A DNA stretch of 64,000 nucleotides, from assembly GCA_028875725.1 (NCBI GenBank), contig JAPPCR010000006.1, forward strand, positions 1,619,786-1,683,785, read 5' to 3'. This DNA comes from Acidobacteriota bacterium (GTDB lineage: Bacteria; Acidobacteriota; Thermoanaerobaculia; Multivoradales; Multivoraceae). Each line of letters begins with the position of its first letter. Position 1 is the stretch's first letter. Shown one piece after another: positions 43,693 to 51,572 of this stretch. The notes beneath the pieces were generated by a model. The model ran no database searches and had not been told where the DNA came from. It was given only the letters and a program-made list of their open reading frames with translations. The translations under genes were made by a program, and so were the position numbers.

Positions 43693-44985
43693 TCAGGAGG
43701 CCTGGAGCGGCTGCGCGGCGGCTGCCGCGCGGGCACGCACCGCTTTCCCACCGCCAGCGGCCGCGAAGGTCGCCATGTCTTCGAACATCGACGTGAAGTC
43801 CAGTTCGAACACGTCGCCGATCAGGATGCGTGTGACCTTGCTCTGGTGTTGCGGATAGAGCCGCAGGAACGCGCCGACACTGAAGTTCCGGTCGTAGAAG
43901 ACGTTGACCAGCTGCCGCACGGCCTCGACGCCGCGCATGAGCAGCGGCTGGAACGCTCCCAGGCGCTCGCCGGAGAGGTCGTCCGCGGCAATCGCTCCGA
44001 TCGAGGCTTCGGCAGCCATCTCGCCCGACTTGAGCGCCAGGAAGACACCCGACGAGTAGACCGGGTCGATGAAAGAGAACGCGTCGCCGATCGCGATCCA
44101 GCCGTCACCCGCCATCTTCTCGATCCGGTAGGAGAAGTCCTTCATCACGGACACCGGGCGACACTGATGAGCTGGTGCGATGCGCCGCTCGATCTCGGCG
44201 CAGTTCCTGACCTCCTCGAAGAAAATCTCGTGCGGCCTGCCCTCGCGGTTGCGGATCAGGCCGTCCATCGGTCCCACGACCCCGACGCTCACGACGTCCC
44301 CGGCGAGCGGGATGTACCAGAACCAGCACTCGCCTGACTTCGTGTGCAGGATCAGGGTTGCTCCCTCGTCCTTGCCCTCGTCCCGGATCGCTCCCCGAAA
44401 GTGGGTGTAGATCGAAGCGTGGCGCAGGCCGTAGTCGACCCGGCCGAGGTCGAGTCTTCGGGCCAGGAGGGCGCTCTGTCCGGTAGCGTCGATAACGACC
44501 CGGCTGGCGAGCTCGACGGGACCCCCGTTGCCCACCGCGGTCGCGCGCACACCAACCGCGCGGCCGTCCTCGAACAGCACGTCGCGAACGTTGACGCCGC
44601 GGTGGACTTCCGCGCCCTGTTCGGCCGCCGTGTCCATCAGCAACTCGTCGAACTCGGAGCGCCGAACCTGCCAGGTGCGCGCGCTGTCGTCGCCCGGCCG
44701 TTCCTTCTCGAAGTAGAACGGCATGGACGCCTTGCCGGTCTTCGTGAAGAACTGGACGGAGTGCTTCTCGACGAAGTGGCTCTCCTGCATCGCGCGCAGG
44801 GCGCCCATCTTCTCGAACACGCCGTGGGTATCGGGCATCAGCGACTCGCCGATCTTGAAGGCCGGCACGGCCTCGCGCTCCAGCAGCAACGTGCGAAGGC
44901 CGCCGCGCGCGGCGATCGCCGCCGCCGCCGAGCCGCCCGGACCGGCGCCGATCACGATCACGTCGTAGGAGGATGCGGCAAACAT
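43693..44985 (-). CDS. Flavin-dependent halogenase-like FAD oxidoreductase
   Basis: The 430-residue protein has the FAD-binding GAGPGG at residues 13-18 and the GWIAIGDAFSFIDPVYSSG block of the p-hydroxybenzoate hydroxylase fold. It also carries the signatures of flavin-dependent halogenases: WFWYIP at 221-226 (WxWxIP), FIDPVYSSG at 305-313 (FxxPxxSxG), FKIGESLMP at 43-51, and K74, which by eye aligns with the catalytic lysine of RebH/PltA-type enzymes. It might halogenate a small molecule or carrier-bound substrate. Geranylgeranyl-reductase-like oxidoreductases share parts of this pattern, so activity is inference. No PKS, NRPS or carrier protein is nearby. A TAGACT box lies 7 nt before the ATG. 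Confidence 0.82.
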   Translation of the reverse strand: MFAASSYDVIVIGAGPGGSAAAAIAARGGLRTLLLEREAVPAFKIGESLMPDTHGVFEKMGALRAMQESHFVEKHSVQFFTKTGKASMPFYFEKERPGDDSARTWQVRRSEFDELLMDTAAEQGAEVHRGVNVRDVLFEDGRAVGVRATAVGNGGPVELASRVVIDATGQSALLARRLDLGRVDYGLRHASIYTHFRGAIRDEGKDEGATLILHTKSGECWFWYIPLAGDVVSVGVVGPMDGLIRNREGRPHEIFFEEVRNCAEIERRIAPAHQCRPVSVMKDFSYRIEKMAGDGWIAIGDAFSFIDPVYSSGVFLALKSGEMAAEASIGAIAADDLSGERLGAFQPLLMRGVEAVRQLVNVFYDRNFSVGAFLRLYPQHQSKVTRILIGDVFELDFTSMFEDMATFAAAGGGKAVRARAAAAAQPLQAS

Positions 44986-44992
44986 CGCGGCG

Positions 44993-44998
44993 AGTCTA
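44993..44998 (-). promoter_or_regulatory. Candidate -10 box, leaderless start of the halogenase-like gene
   Basis: Minus-strand TAGACT lies 7 nt before ATG 44985. The spacer CGCCGCG contains no Shine-Dalgarno, so the mRNA is probably leaderless. A clear -35 is not seen. Confidence 0.45.
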
Positions 44999-45142
44999 CG
45001 GCAGGGAGTCGACGCCGACCACCGGCAACCTGAAAGGCCTCCGGCGCGTAGTGCCTATGTTGTAGCCTGCGCCCATTACTGACTCCGGTCGGACCCGAGT
45101 CGTTCGAGTCCGCCTGTCCGTAGCCTTGAGAGGTACTTGCCG

Positions 45143-47536
45143 ATGCGCTTCACTCCTGCCCCGTTTCTGACCGTCACTCTCCCGCTGGCGCTCATCGCCG
45201 GCGCCGCGGTGGCCCAGGATCCCGATGACCCGGACTCCACCGTCACCGACGAGATCACCGTCACCGCGCAGCGAGTCGAGGAGGCCATCCAGGACGTGCC
45301 GATCTCGATCATCACCCGCTCGGGCGAAGAACTCGAGCAGCAGGCGATCGGCGACGTGCAGGCCCTGGCCGAGGCCTCGCCCGGCGTCGTGATCTCCGGC
45401 CAGAGCCCGACCACGGGAGAAGTCGCCATCTACATCCGGGGCATCGGCTCGAGCACGCTCGGCATCGGCACCGAGCCGACGGTCGGCTACTACGTGGACG
45501 GCGTCTACATGCCGCGACCGCAGGCCGCGGTGAACCCCTTCCTCGACCTGGAACGGATCGAGATCCTGCGGGGCCCCCAGGGCACGCTGTGGGGACGGAA
45601 CTCGACCGCCGGCGCGGTGAACGTCGTAACGCGCGCGCCGGAAGGGCAATTCCATGGACGCCTCTTCACCTCGTTCTCCGAGTACGACTCGAGCGAGCCG
45701 GCTGACGGGCGCCGCTACGGCATGTCGCTCACCGGTCCGGTCTCGAGCAAGGTCTGGGGCCGCTTCACCGGCGCCACGGCCCAGGTCGAGGATCCCACCT
45801 ACAACGACTTCCTGGACGCGAACGCCGACAACTTCGACGGGGTCACGCTGCGGGGTTCGCTCACCTTCCTGCCCTCCGACTCCCTGACCTTCACGATTCG
45901 CGCCGACAGCACGGACGACGACGCACATGCGAACTTCCCCTTCAAGCCGTTCGAGGTGTCCCCCTACAGCACGGTGGGAACACTGAACCGGTTCTACGGG
46001 TACTCCGAGCCGGCCGACGTCCATCGCATCTCGACCGAAACCCCGGCGCTGTCCCTCTACGAGGAGTCCGGCTTCTCGTTGACGGTGAACAAGGCGATGG
46101 CGAGCGGCACGAGCCTGACCTCGATCAGCAGCTGGCGCGAGTTCGATTCACGGCGAGACGCGGACATCGACGGCTCACCACACGTCTTCGTCACCAACGC
46201 CGCAACCCTCAACTCCCAGTGGTGGTCGCAGGAGCTACAGCTCAGCGGCGCCAGCGAGCGCGCCAACTGGGTGGCCGGCGCCTATGCCTTCGACGAGGAG
46301 AGCGGGACGCACGTCAACAACATCACCGACACGGCACTGCTCGGCGTCTGGCTGTTCGCGAACAGTCCCCAGACCTTCCTCTTCGACCCGACGAACTACT
46401 GTTCGCTTGGCTTCCTGGCGCCGCCGTTCCTGTGCGGCCCGGCCTACTACAACGCCATCGCACCGTTTATCGGCCTTCCCCTTCCGGGAACCCCGACACC
46501 ACTGCCGTTCGAAAGCAACGTCGACTCGTCGCTCTACGCGGCCTACGGCCAAGTCGACTGGCATCTTGGCGACCGGGTCAGCCTGACCACCGGAGCGCGC
46601 TACACGGCCGACGAGAAGGACCACAGACAGGCCGCCCTCAACTTCCAGACATTCATGCCGGAACTCCAGCAACTCAGCGACAGCTGGAGCGCGTTGACGC
46701 CAAAGCTGGGGCTCGAGGTCCGGCCCCGGGAGAACGTGATGCTCTACGGCGCGGTGACCGCCGGCTACAAGAGCGGCGGCTACAACTCGGTCTCGCTGCA
46801 ACCGGCCTTCGACGAGGAGACGGTGACGAGTTTCGAGATCGGCATCAAGTCCTCCCTCGCCGACCGCAAGGTGAGGATCAGCGCCGCCGCCTTCAACTAC
46901 GACTACGACGATCTGCAGGTGGCGGTGCTCTACCCTGATCGCTCGGTGGTCGAGAACGCGGCCAAGGCTCGTATCCGGGGTCTCGACTTCGAACTCTCGG
47001 CACGGCCGAACCCGCGCTTCGCCTTCGATCTCTCGCTGGAACTCCTCGACGACGAGTTCACCCGGTTCACGACGCTCGATCCCTTTCTCCAGGCCCAGTT
47101 CGTGGAGCAGTTGCTGGCCGCGGGCCTGATCGATCCGAGCCAGGTGCTTCTGGGCGGCGGCGGCGCGCTTCCGATCGAGCCTAGCGACCTCTCCGGTAAC
47201 GGGCTGCCGCGGGCGCCGGATTTCTCCGCCACCGCCTCATTGCGCTACACGTTCGACCTCGGCAGCAGCGGTTCGCTGACCGCCCGCGGCGAGTACCAGC
47301 ACACCGACGACGTGGCCTTCGACGCCTTCGAGCGCTTCATCCAGCCCTCCTACGGCCTCTTCCACGCCCAGTTGCGCTGGACCTCGGCGCAGGGCCGGAT
47401 GTTCCTGGCGGCCTACGGACGGAATCTCGGCGACGAGGAGTACCGGCTCAGCCAGTTCTTCGTGAACTACACCGGGTCGCTCGCGGTCTGGGCGCCGCCG
47501 ACGGAGGTCGGCCTGCAGCTGGGCTTCGACTTCTAG
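45143..47536 (+). CDS. TonB-dependent outer-membrane receptor
   Basis: This 797-residue receptor starts with a signal peptide (FLTVTLPLALIAGAAVAQ), then a TonB-box-like DEITVTAQRVEEAIQDVPIS, and a plug domain with VQALAEASPGVVISGQ, IYIRGIGSS, VGYYVDGVYMPRPQA and RIEILRGPQGTLWGRNSTAG. The 22-strand barrel follows, with VSLTTGARYTADEKDHRQA and VMLYGAVTAGYKSGGYNS, and ends in LQLGFDF with the C-terminal Phe needed for barrel insertion. It imports an unknown ligand. The FADGYVDG-type plug suggests siderophore- or small-metabolite-type receptors rather than SusC. ATG 45143 is preferred over TTG 45137 because it has a signal peptide and a GAGAGG site 9 nt upstream. Confidence 0.94.
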   Translation: MRFTPAPFLTVTLPLALIAGAAVAQDPDDPDSTVTDEITVTAQRVEEAIQDVPISIITRSGEELEQQAIGDVQALAEASPGVVISGQSPTTGEVAIYIRGIGSSTLGIGTEPTVGYYVDGVYMPRPQAAVNPFLDLERIEILRGPQGTLWGRNSTAGAVNVVTRAPEGQFHGRLFTSFSEYDSSEPADGRRYGMSLTGPVSSKVWGRFTGATAQVEDPTYNDFLDANADNFDGVTLRGSLTFLPSDSLTFTIRADSTDDDAHANFPFKPFEVSPYSTVGTLNRFYGYSEPADVHRISTETPALSLYEESGFSLTVNKAMASGTSLTSISSWREFDSRRDADIDGSPHVFVTNAATLNSQWWSQELQLSGASERANWVAGAYAFDEESGTHVNNITDTALLGVWLFANSPQTFLFDPTNYCSLGFLAPPFLCGPAYYNAIAPFIGLPLPGTPTPLPFESNVDSSLYAAYGQVDWHLGDRVSLTTGARYTADEKDHRQAALNFQTFMPELQQLSDSWSALTPKLGLEVRPRENVMLYGAVTAGYKSGGYNSVSLQPAFDEETVTSFEIGIKSSLADRKVRISAAAFNYDYDDLQVAVLYPDRSVVENAAKARIRGLDFELSARPNPRFAFDLSLELLDDEFTRFTTLDPFLQAQFVEQLLAAGLIDPSQVLLGGGGALPIEPSDLSGNGLPRAPDFSATASLRYTFDLGSSGSLTARGEYQHTDDVAFDAFERFIQPSYGLFHAQLRWTSAQGRMFLAAYGRNLGDEEYRLSQFFVNYTGSLAVWAPPTEVGLQLGFDF

Positions 47537-47671
47537 GAGCCTCCGTCGCAGAACGCAGCGAAGCAAGTTCGCGGCGCAGGCTCCGCCGTGGGGACGGGAT
47601 GGGCCGAAACACCGAGCCTGCGAGGCGTTTCGGGGCGCTAGGCGCCAGGTAGCGGCCGCGTCTACCGCTAC
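47536..47671. terminator. Hairpin-rich gap between convergent genes
   Basis: Several perfect stems pack this 131-bp gap: GGAGCCT 47536-47542 with AGGCTCC 47578-47584; CCGAAAC 47604-47610 with GTTTCGG 47627-47633, enclosing GCCT/AGGC; GGCGC-TAG-GCGCC 47634-47646; and GTAGCGG 47649-47655 with CCGCTAC 47665-47671. Together they probably end transcription from both the TonB receptor and the radical SAM gene. No T tracts are present. Confidence 0.5.
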
Positions 47672-49026
47672 GTGTAGCGGGCGCCGCGGTACTGCTCGTC
47701 GTAGAACCGCGGCAGGAGCTGATCCACCCGCAACAGGCCGCCCTCGCTGAGTTCCACCCGTTCCGGACCGACCGTGGCCAGTCCTTGCTCGGTCAGGCTG
47801 CCGAAGGCTTCGGCGTAGTCCTCCACGACGTCGACTCCGAACTTCCGCTCGAAGGCTCCGCGCTCCAGCCACCCTCTCTTGAGCTGCAGGATGATTTCGC
47901 GGGTCAGCCGCTCGCGCGCCGTCGTGGCCAGGGCCCGGCGCGTGGCAAGACCGCCTTCGTCGATCGCGGCCAGGTAGCCGTCCCAACGATCGTGGTTCTG
48001 CATGTGGACGCCGCCCATGTGACCGAACGACGAGACGCCGATCGGGATCATGTCGGCGCCACTCCACACCTCGCGCGCGTAGACGAACTTGCAGCCCCGA
48101 TCACGCCTCATCATCGTGTAGGCGCTCCAGCGCTCGAAGCCGGCGCGCTCGAACTGCTCGAAGGCGTAGGCGTGCCACTCGCGCTTCGTGCGCCAGTCCG
48201 CGAACGCCGGTACGTCCTCGTCGCCCCGCAGCCTGGCTTTCGAATAGACCGTGTTGAAGGGCAGTTCCATCTGGTAGAGAGTGATCGAGTCCGGGTCGTA
48301 CTCGATCGTCAGGTCGACCGTTCGCTTCCAGCTTTCCCAGGTCTCGCCGACCATGCCGGCGATCAGGTCGACGTTCAATTGTCGGAAGTCCTGCTCCCGA
48401 ATCCAGTCGCGTACCCGGTAGATCTCCTTCGACACATGGGCGCGCCCATTCTCCTGGAGGATCTCGTCGTCGAAGTTCTCGATTCCGAGGCTCAGCCGGG
48501 TGACCCCGATGCTGCGGATCGCTTCCAGTTTGGACCGGGTCAGCGTCCCCGGCTCGCACTCGAACGCCACCTCCTCGGCGCCGTCCCAGGACATCACGCC
48601 CTGCAACCGCTCGGCCAGCGGAATCAACTGCTTGGCCGCGATGTAGGACGGCGTGCCGCCGCCGAAGTAGACGAAGTCGAGCTTCCGGCCCCTGATCGCG
48701 GCTTTCTCCGCGAGGCGTTCGATCTCCACCCCCAGAGCGTCGAGGTAACGGCCGATCTGCTCGTGGTTCTTGTCGATGTAGACGCGGAAGTAGCAGAACT
48801 TGCAACGCTTCCGGCAGAACGGAATGTGGATGTAGAGGCCCAGCGACGTGTCGGCGGCGGGCGCCCGGTCGAGCGCGGCGAAGGCCTCCGGCACGGCAGC
48901 CTCGTTCCACGCCGAATACGGCGGGTAGTTCGACACGAAGACGGAACCGATGTCCGTCGCTTCGAGATCGAGCAGACCGGTCGCCGGCTCAGGCCTGACC
49001 GGGCTCCTCGTGGCCGTCTCTTGCAT
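47668..49026 (-). CDS. HemW/HemN-like radical SAM protein
   Basis: This 452-residue protein has the radical SAM cluster motif CRKRCKFC (CxxxCxxC) in YIHIPFCRKRCKFCYFRVYI, the glycine motif FVYFGGGTPSYI, FECEPGTLT, VTRLSLGIENFDDEILQ and NVDLIAGMVGETWESW. These match the coproporphyrinogen III oxidase-like (HemN/HemW) group. The residues after the cluster, YFRVYIDKN, differ from the YCDF of HemW and from the CGC of HemN, so it may be a separate branch. It may act in heme handling or an unrelated radical reaction. It is last in the propeller/alcohol dehydrogenase run, 16 bp after the propeller stop. ATG 49026 avoids overlap with that gene. Confidence 0.85.
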   Translation of the reverse strand: MQETATRSPVRPEPATGLLDLEATDIGSVFVSNYPPYSAWNEAAVPEAFAALDRAPAADTSLGLYIHIPFCRKRCKFCYFRVYIDKNHEQIGRYLDALGVEIERLAEKAAIRGRKLDFVYFGGGTPSYIAAKQLIPLAERLQGVMSWDGAEEVAFECEPGTLTRSKLEAIRSIGVTRLSLGIENFDDEILQENGRAHVSKEIYRVRDWIREQDFRQLNVDLIAGMVGETWESWKRTVDLTIEYDPDSITLYQMELPFNTVYSKARLRGDEDVPAFADWRTKREWHAYAFEQFERAGFERWSAYTMMRRDRGCKFVYAREVWSGADMIPIGVSSFGHMGGVHMQNHDRWDGYLAAIDEGGLATRRALATTARERLTREIILQLKRGWLERGAFERKFGVDVVEDYAEAFGSLTEQGLATVGPERVELSEGGLLRVDQLLPRFYDEQYRGARYT

Positions 49027-49042
49027 CTTCGAAAACGCTCCG

Positions 49043-50272
49043 TTAGCCGAAGCAGTAGAGGACGCCGTCCAGGCTGCCGATGACCAGGCGCTCCGAGGCC
49101 ACGGCGGGCGACGCCATGATCGCCGAACCGGTGTCGAATTCCCAGACCGGCTCTCCCGTCGCCTTGTCCAGGGCAAGCACCGGCCCTCGCTTCGACCCCA
49201 GGAAGACCCGATCCCCCACGATCACCGGCGAGGAGTCCAGCCGCGCCCCGCTGTTCCACTCCCACTTCCGCTGGCCGGTCGCGGGGTCGAGGGCGTGGAC
49301 GATCTTGTCCCGGCCGCCGATGACGACGATCTCGTCGTCCGCCGCGGCCGAGGCGTAGAAGGGGAACTTCCGGATCTCGTGCTCGTAGGCCCAGGCGACC
49401 TGACGCTTCTCGAGATTGATGCCGAGCACCTCGTTCTCGTAGGTAGCGACGTAGGCCATGTCGCCGATCACGGCAGGGCTCGAGGCCGCCTGGCCGTGAA
49501 GGTCGATCTTGTGGATCGTCTCCCCCGTCTCGATGTCGATCAGCCACATGAAACCGTCACAGCCGGAAACGGTCGTCAATCCGTCGGCGACCGCCGGCGT
49601 GCCATGGACGTAGCCCTCCGTCTCCACCTGCCAGATCTTCTCGCCGCTCTCGCGGTCCAGGCAGTAGAGCGAGTTGTCGTAGGAACCGACAAGCAGCCGA
49701 TCTTCGTGGAGAGATACGCCGGCGTAGATCTCGCCAAGCGTCTCGAACTTCCACTTCTGCTCGCCGCTGCCGGCGTCGAGTGCGTAAACGTAGCCGTACT
49801 CGTCGCCAACGTAGACCACGTCGTCGAAGACGGACACGGGCGCCTTGATCGGCGTGCCGGCGTCGAACCGCCAGAGCTCCCTGCCCTCGGCAAGGGTCAA
49901 CGCGTACACCCGGCCCTCGTAGTCGCCGAAGTAGACGACTCCGCCGACGATCGCCGCGGTGCCCTCGATCTCGCTCTCCGTGTCGAAGGTCCACAACAGC
50001 TTCGGTTGCTCGGGCAGGGTCGTGGCGGCGACGCCGGTGCCCAGCAGGTTGCCCCGGAACACCGGCCAGGCGTCGGCGGACGGCCGGAACAGGTCGGTCT
50101 TCGGCGCCGGATCCGGATTCCCGCCGTCTCCCGCTGTCGCCGTGGTTACAGCGACAACGAGCCCGACAAGCAGCAGGGGCACGACCGGCACCAGATCCTT
50201 CAGGGGGCGCGGAAGCTCTCGTTTGGCCAGGCTGCGGCGCCGGCGGTTTCGAAGCTGAGCGAAGTCCAACAT
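49043..50272 (-). CDS. PQQ-like beta-propeller protein, membrane-anchored
   Basis: This 409-residue protein has a basic N-terminus, one membrane helix (LVPVVPLLLVGLVVAVTTATA) and seven or eight PQQ/WD-like blades. Each blade shows the W-x-F-x-T-x-x-x-I and VYALD/LDxxTGE patterns (for example GRVYALTLAEGRELWRFDAG, YGYVYALDAGSGEQKWKFET). No residues diagnostic for PQQ binding were identified, so a scaffold or BamB-like role is as likely as dehydrogenase activity. It lies 52 bp after the alcohol dehydrogenase gene and 16 bp before the radical SAM gene, in the same direction. Confidence 0.88.
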   Translation of the reverse strand: MLDFAQLRNRRRRSLAKRELPRPLKDLVPVVPLLLVGLVVAVTTATAGDGGNPDPAPKTDLFRPSADAWPVFRGNLLGTGVAATTLPEQPKLLWTFDTESEIEGTAAIVGGVVYFGDYEGRVYALTLAEGRELWRFDAGTPIKAPVSVFDDVVYVGDEYGYVYALDAGSGEQKWKFETLGEIYAGVSLHEDRLLVGSYDNSLYCLDRESGEKIWQVETEGYVHGTPAVADGLTTVSGCDGFMWLIDIETGETIHKIDLHGQAASSPAVIGDMAYVATYENEVLGINLEKRQVAWAYEHEIRKFPFYASAAADDEIVVIGGRDKIVHALDPATGQRKWEWNSGARLDSSPVIVGDRVFLGSKRGPVLALDKATGEPVWEFDTGSAIMASPAVASERLVIGSLDGVLYCFG

Positions 50273-50324
50273 GGCAGTTACCAGGACGGTGGTCGGCGGC
50301 TCGAGGCGATCCGATCCTTGCCCG

Positions 50325-51551
50325 TCAGAAGGCCGCCTCGTAGAGGCTCAGCATATCGGAGGCGGTCACGGCGCGCGGATTGAACTGAGCCGTCCATTGC
50401 TTGGATGCCTGGCTTGCCAGCACCTCCAGATCAGCCTCCTCGACACCCAGGTCCCTCAGGCGCCCGGCCACCCCGACACTGCCGCGAAGACCGGTCCAGG
50501 AGTCGGCGAGCCGCGTGCTCGCGGACCGGTCACCCACCCCGTCGCCGCCCAGCAGGCGGACGAGCCCCCCGTAGCCCGTGTCGCCGGTCTCGCCGTTGAA
50601 GCGAACCACGTGATCCAGCATGACGGCCACGGCCACGCCATGCGTGATGTCGTAGCGAGCGGTCAGCGGATTCGCCAGGCCGTGGGCCGCACCCAGCATC
50701 GACGCCTCGATCGCGGCCCCGGCAAGGTGCGCTCCCAACAGCATGTCGCCCCACGATTCGTTGATCGCTGCATCCGGCTTCGGCTTCGAGCGCGCGCGGG
50801 ACTCCGCGCACCGAGCTCCAACGACCACTTCGAATCCGCGTAGAAGACGCCGAAAGCCCTCGGACGCGAACATTCGGGAGTAGGGGTTGGCAGCGGTCGC
50901 AACGAAGCTCTCCATCGCATGGGAGAACGCGTCCAGGCCCGTCGCGGCCATGACGTAGGGCGGGGCCGTGCGCGCGAGTTCCGGATCGAGGAGGGTGGCC
51001 AGAAACCGTGCTTTCGGGTCACCGCAGGCCATCTTCCGGTGGTCGTCCTCGCGTGAGATCACGGCAAACGACTGCGCCTCGCTGCCGGTCCCCGCGGTGC
51101 ATGGAACCCCGATCGAAGGCAGCATCGGCCGGCTGGCCTTGCCGAAGCCCCAGTAGTCCTCCATCCGGCCGCCGTTCGTGAACACGAAGTTCGCGCCCTT
51201 GGCGCAGTCCATCGCCGAACCGCCCCCCAGACCGACGAGGAACGTGGCGCGGTGGGCCTTTGCAGCAGCGGCCGCCAGGGCCACGTCGCGTTCGCCGGGG
51301 TTCTCCCTGACCTCAGAGAAGACGGCGACTTCGAGGCCGGCACTCCGGAGTGAAGCGGATGCGCGGTCTAAATGGCCGGCAGCGGCAACCCCCGGGTCCG
51401 TGACCACCAGGACGCGGCCGCCGCCGAGTTCCTGCACGAGGTCGCCAAGGAGATCGATCACGCCGGCGCCGAAAAGCACCCTGCCCGGCGCGGTGTCGAC
51501 GCTCCAGGAGTCCTCCGTTTCGAGCGGTCGTTGCCCTCGCTTGATTCCCAC
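50325..51551 (-). CDS. Iron-containing alcohol dehydrogenase
   Basis: This 408-residue enzyme belongs to the group III (iron-type) alcohol dehydrogenases. The NAD(P)-binding loop is FLVGLGGGSAMDCAKG, followed by PSIGVPCTAGTGSEAQSFAVI. The metal ligands are found in ATGLDAFSHAMES (Asp, His) and AAHGLANPLTARYDITHG (two His). It starts with GTG at 51551. It sits between two propeller genes, 21 bp after one and 52 bp before the other, which suggests a shared pathway for alcohol or aldehyde turnover. The substrate is unknown. Confidence 0.92.
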   Translation of the reverse strand: MGIKRGQRPLETEDSWSVDTAPGRVLFGAGVIDLLGDLVQELGGGRVLVVTDPGVAAAGHLDRASASLRSAGLEVAVFSEVRENPGERDVALAAAAAKAHRATFLVGLGGGSAMDCAKGANFVFTNGGRMEDYWGFGKASRPMLPSIGVPCTAGTGSEAQSFAVISREDDHRKMACGDPKARFLATLLDPELARTAPPYVMAATGLDAFSHAMESFVATAANPYSRMFASEGFRRLLRGFEVVVGARCAESRARSKPKPDAAINESWGDMLLGAHLAGAAIEASMLGAAHGLANPLTARYDITHGVAVAVMLDHVVRFNGETGDTGYGGLVRLLGGDGVGDRSASTRLADSWTGLRGSVGVAGRLRDLGVEEADLEVLASQASKQWTAQFNPRAVTASDMLSLYEAAF

Positions 51552-51572
51552 GGGTGGTCTGGTGCGGCCCCC

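Noticed and set aside
43693..47536. Natural-product gene cluster around the halogenase-like gene
   Set aside because: Flanking genes are a symporter pair, a glycosyltransferase with Lol-like ABC genes and a TonB receptor; no carrier protein, ketosynthase or adenylation domain is present.
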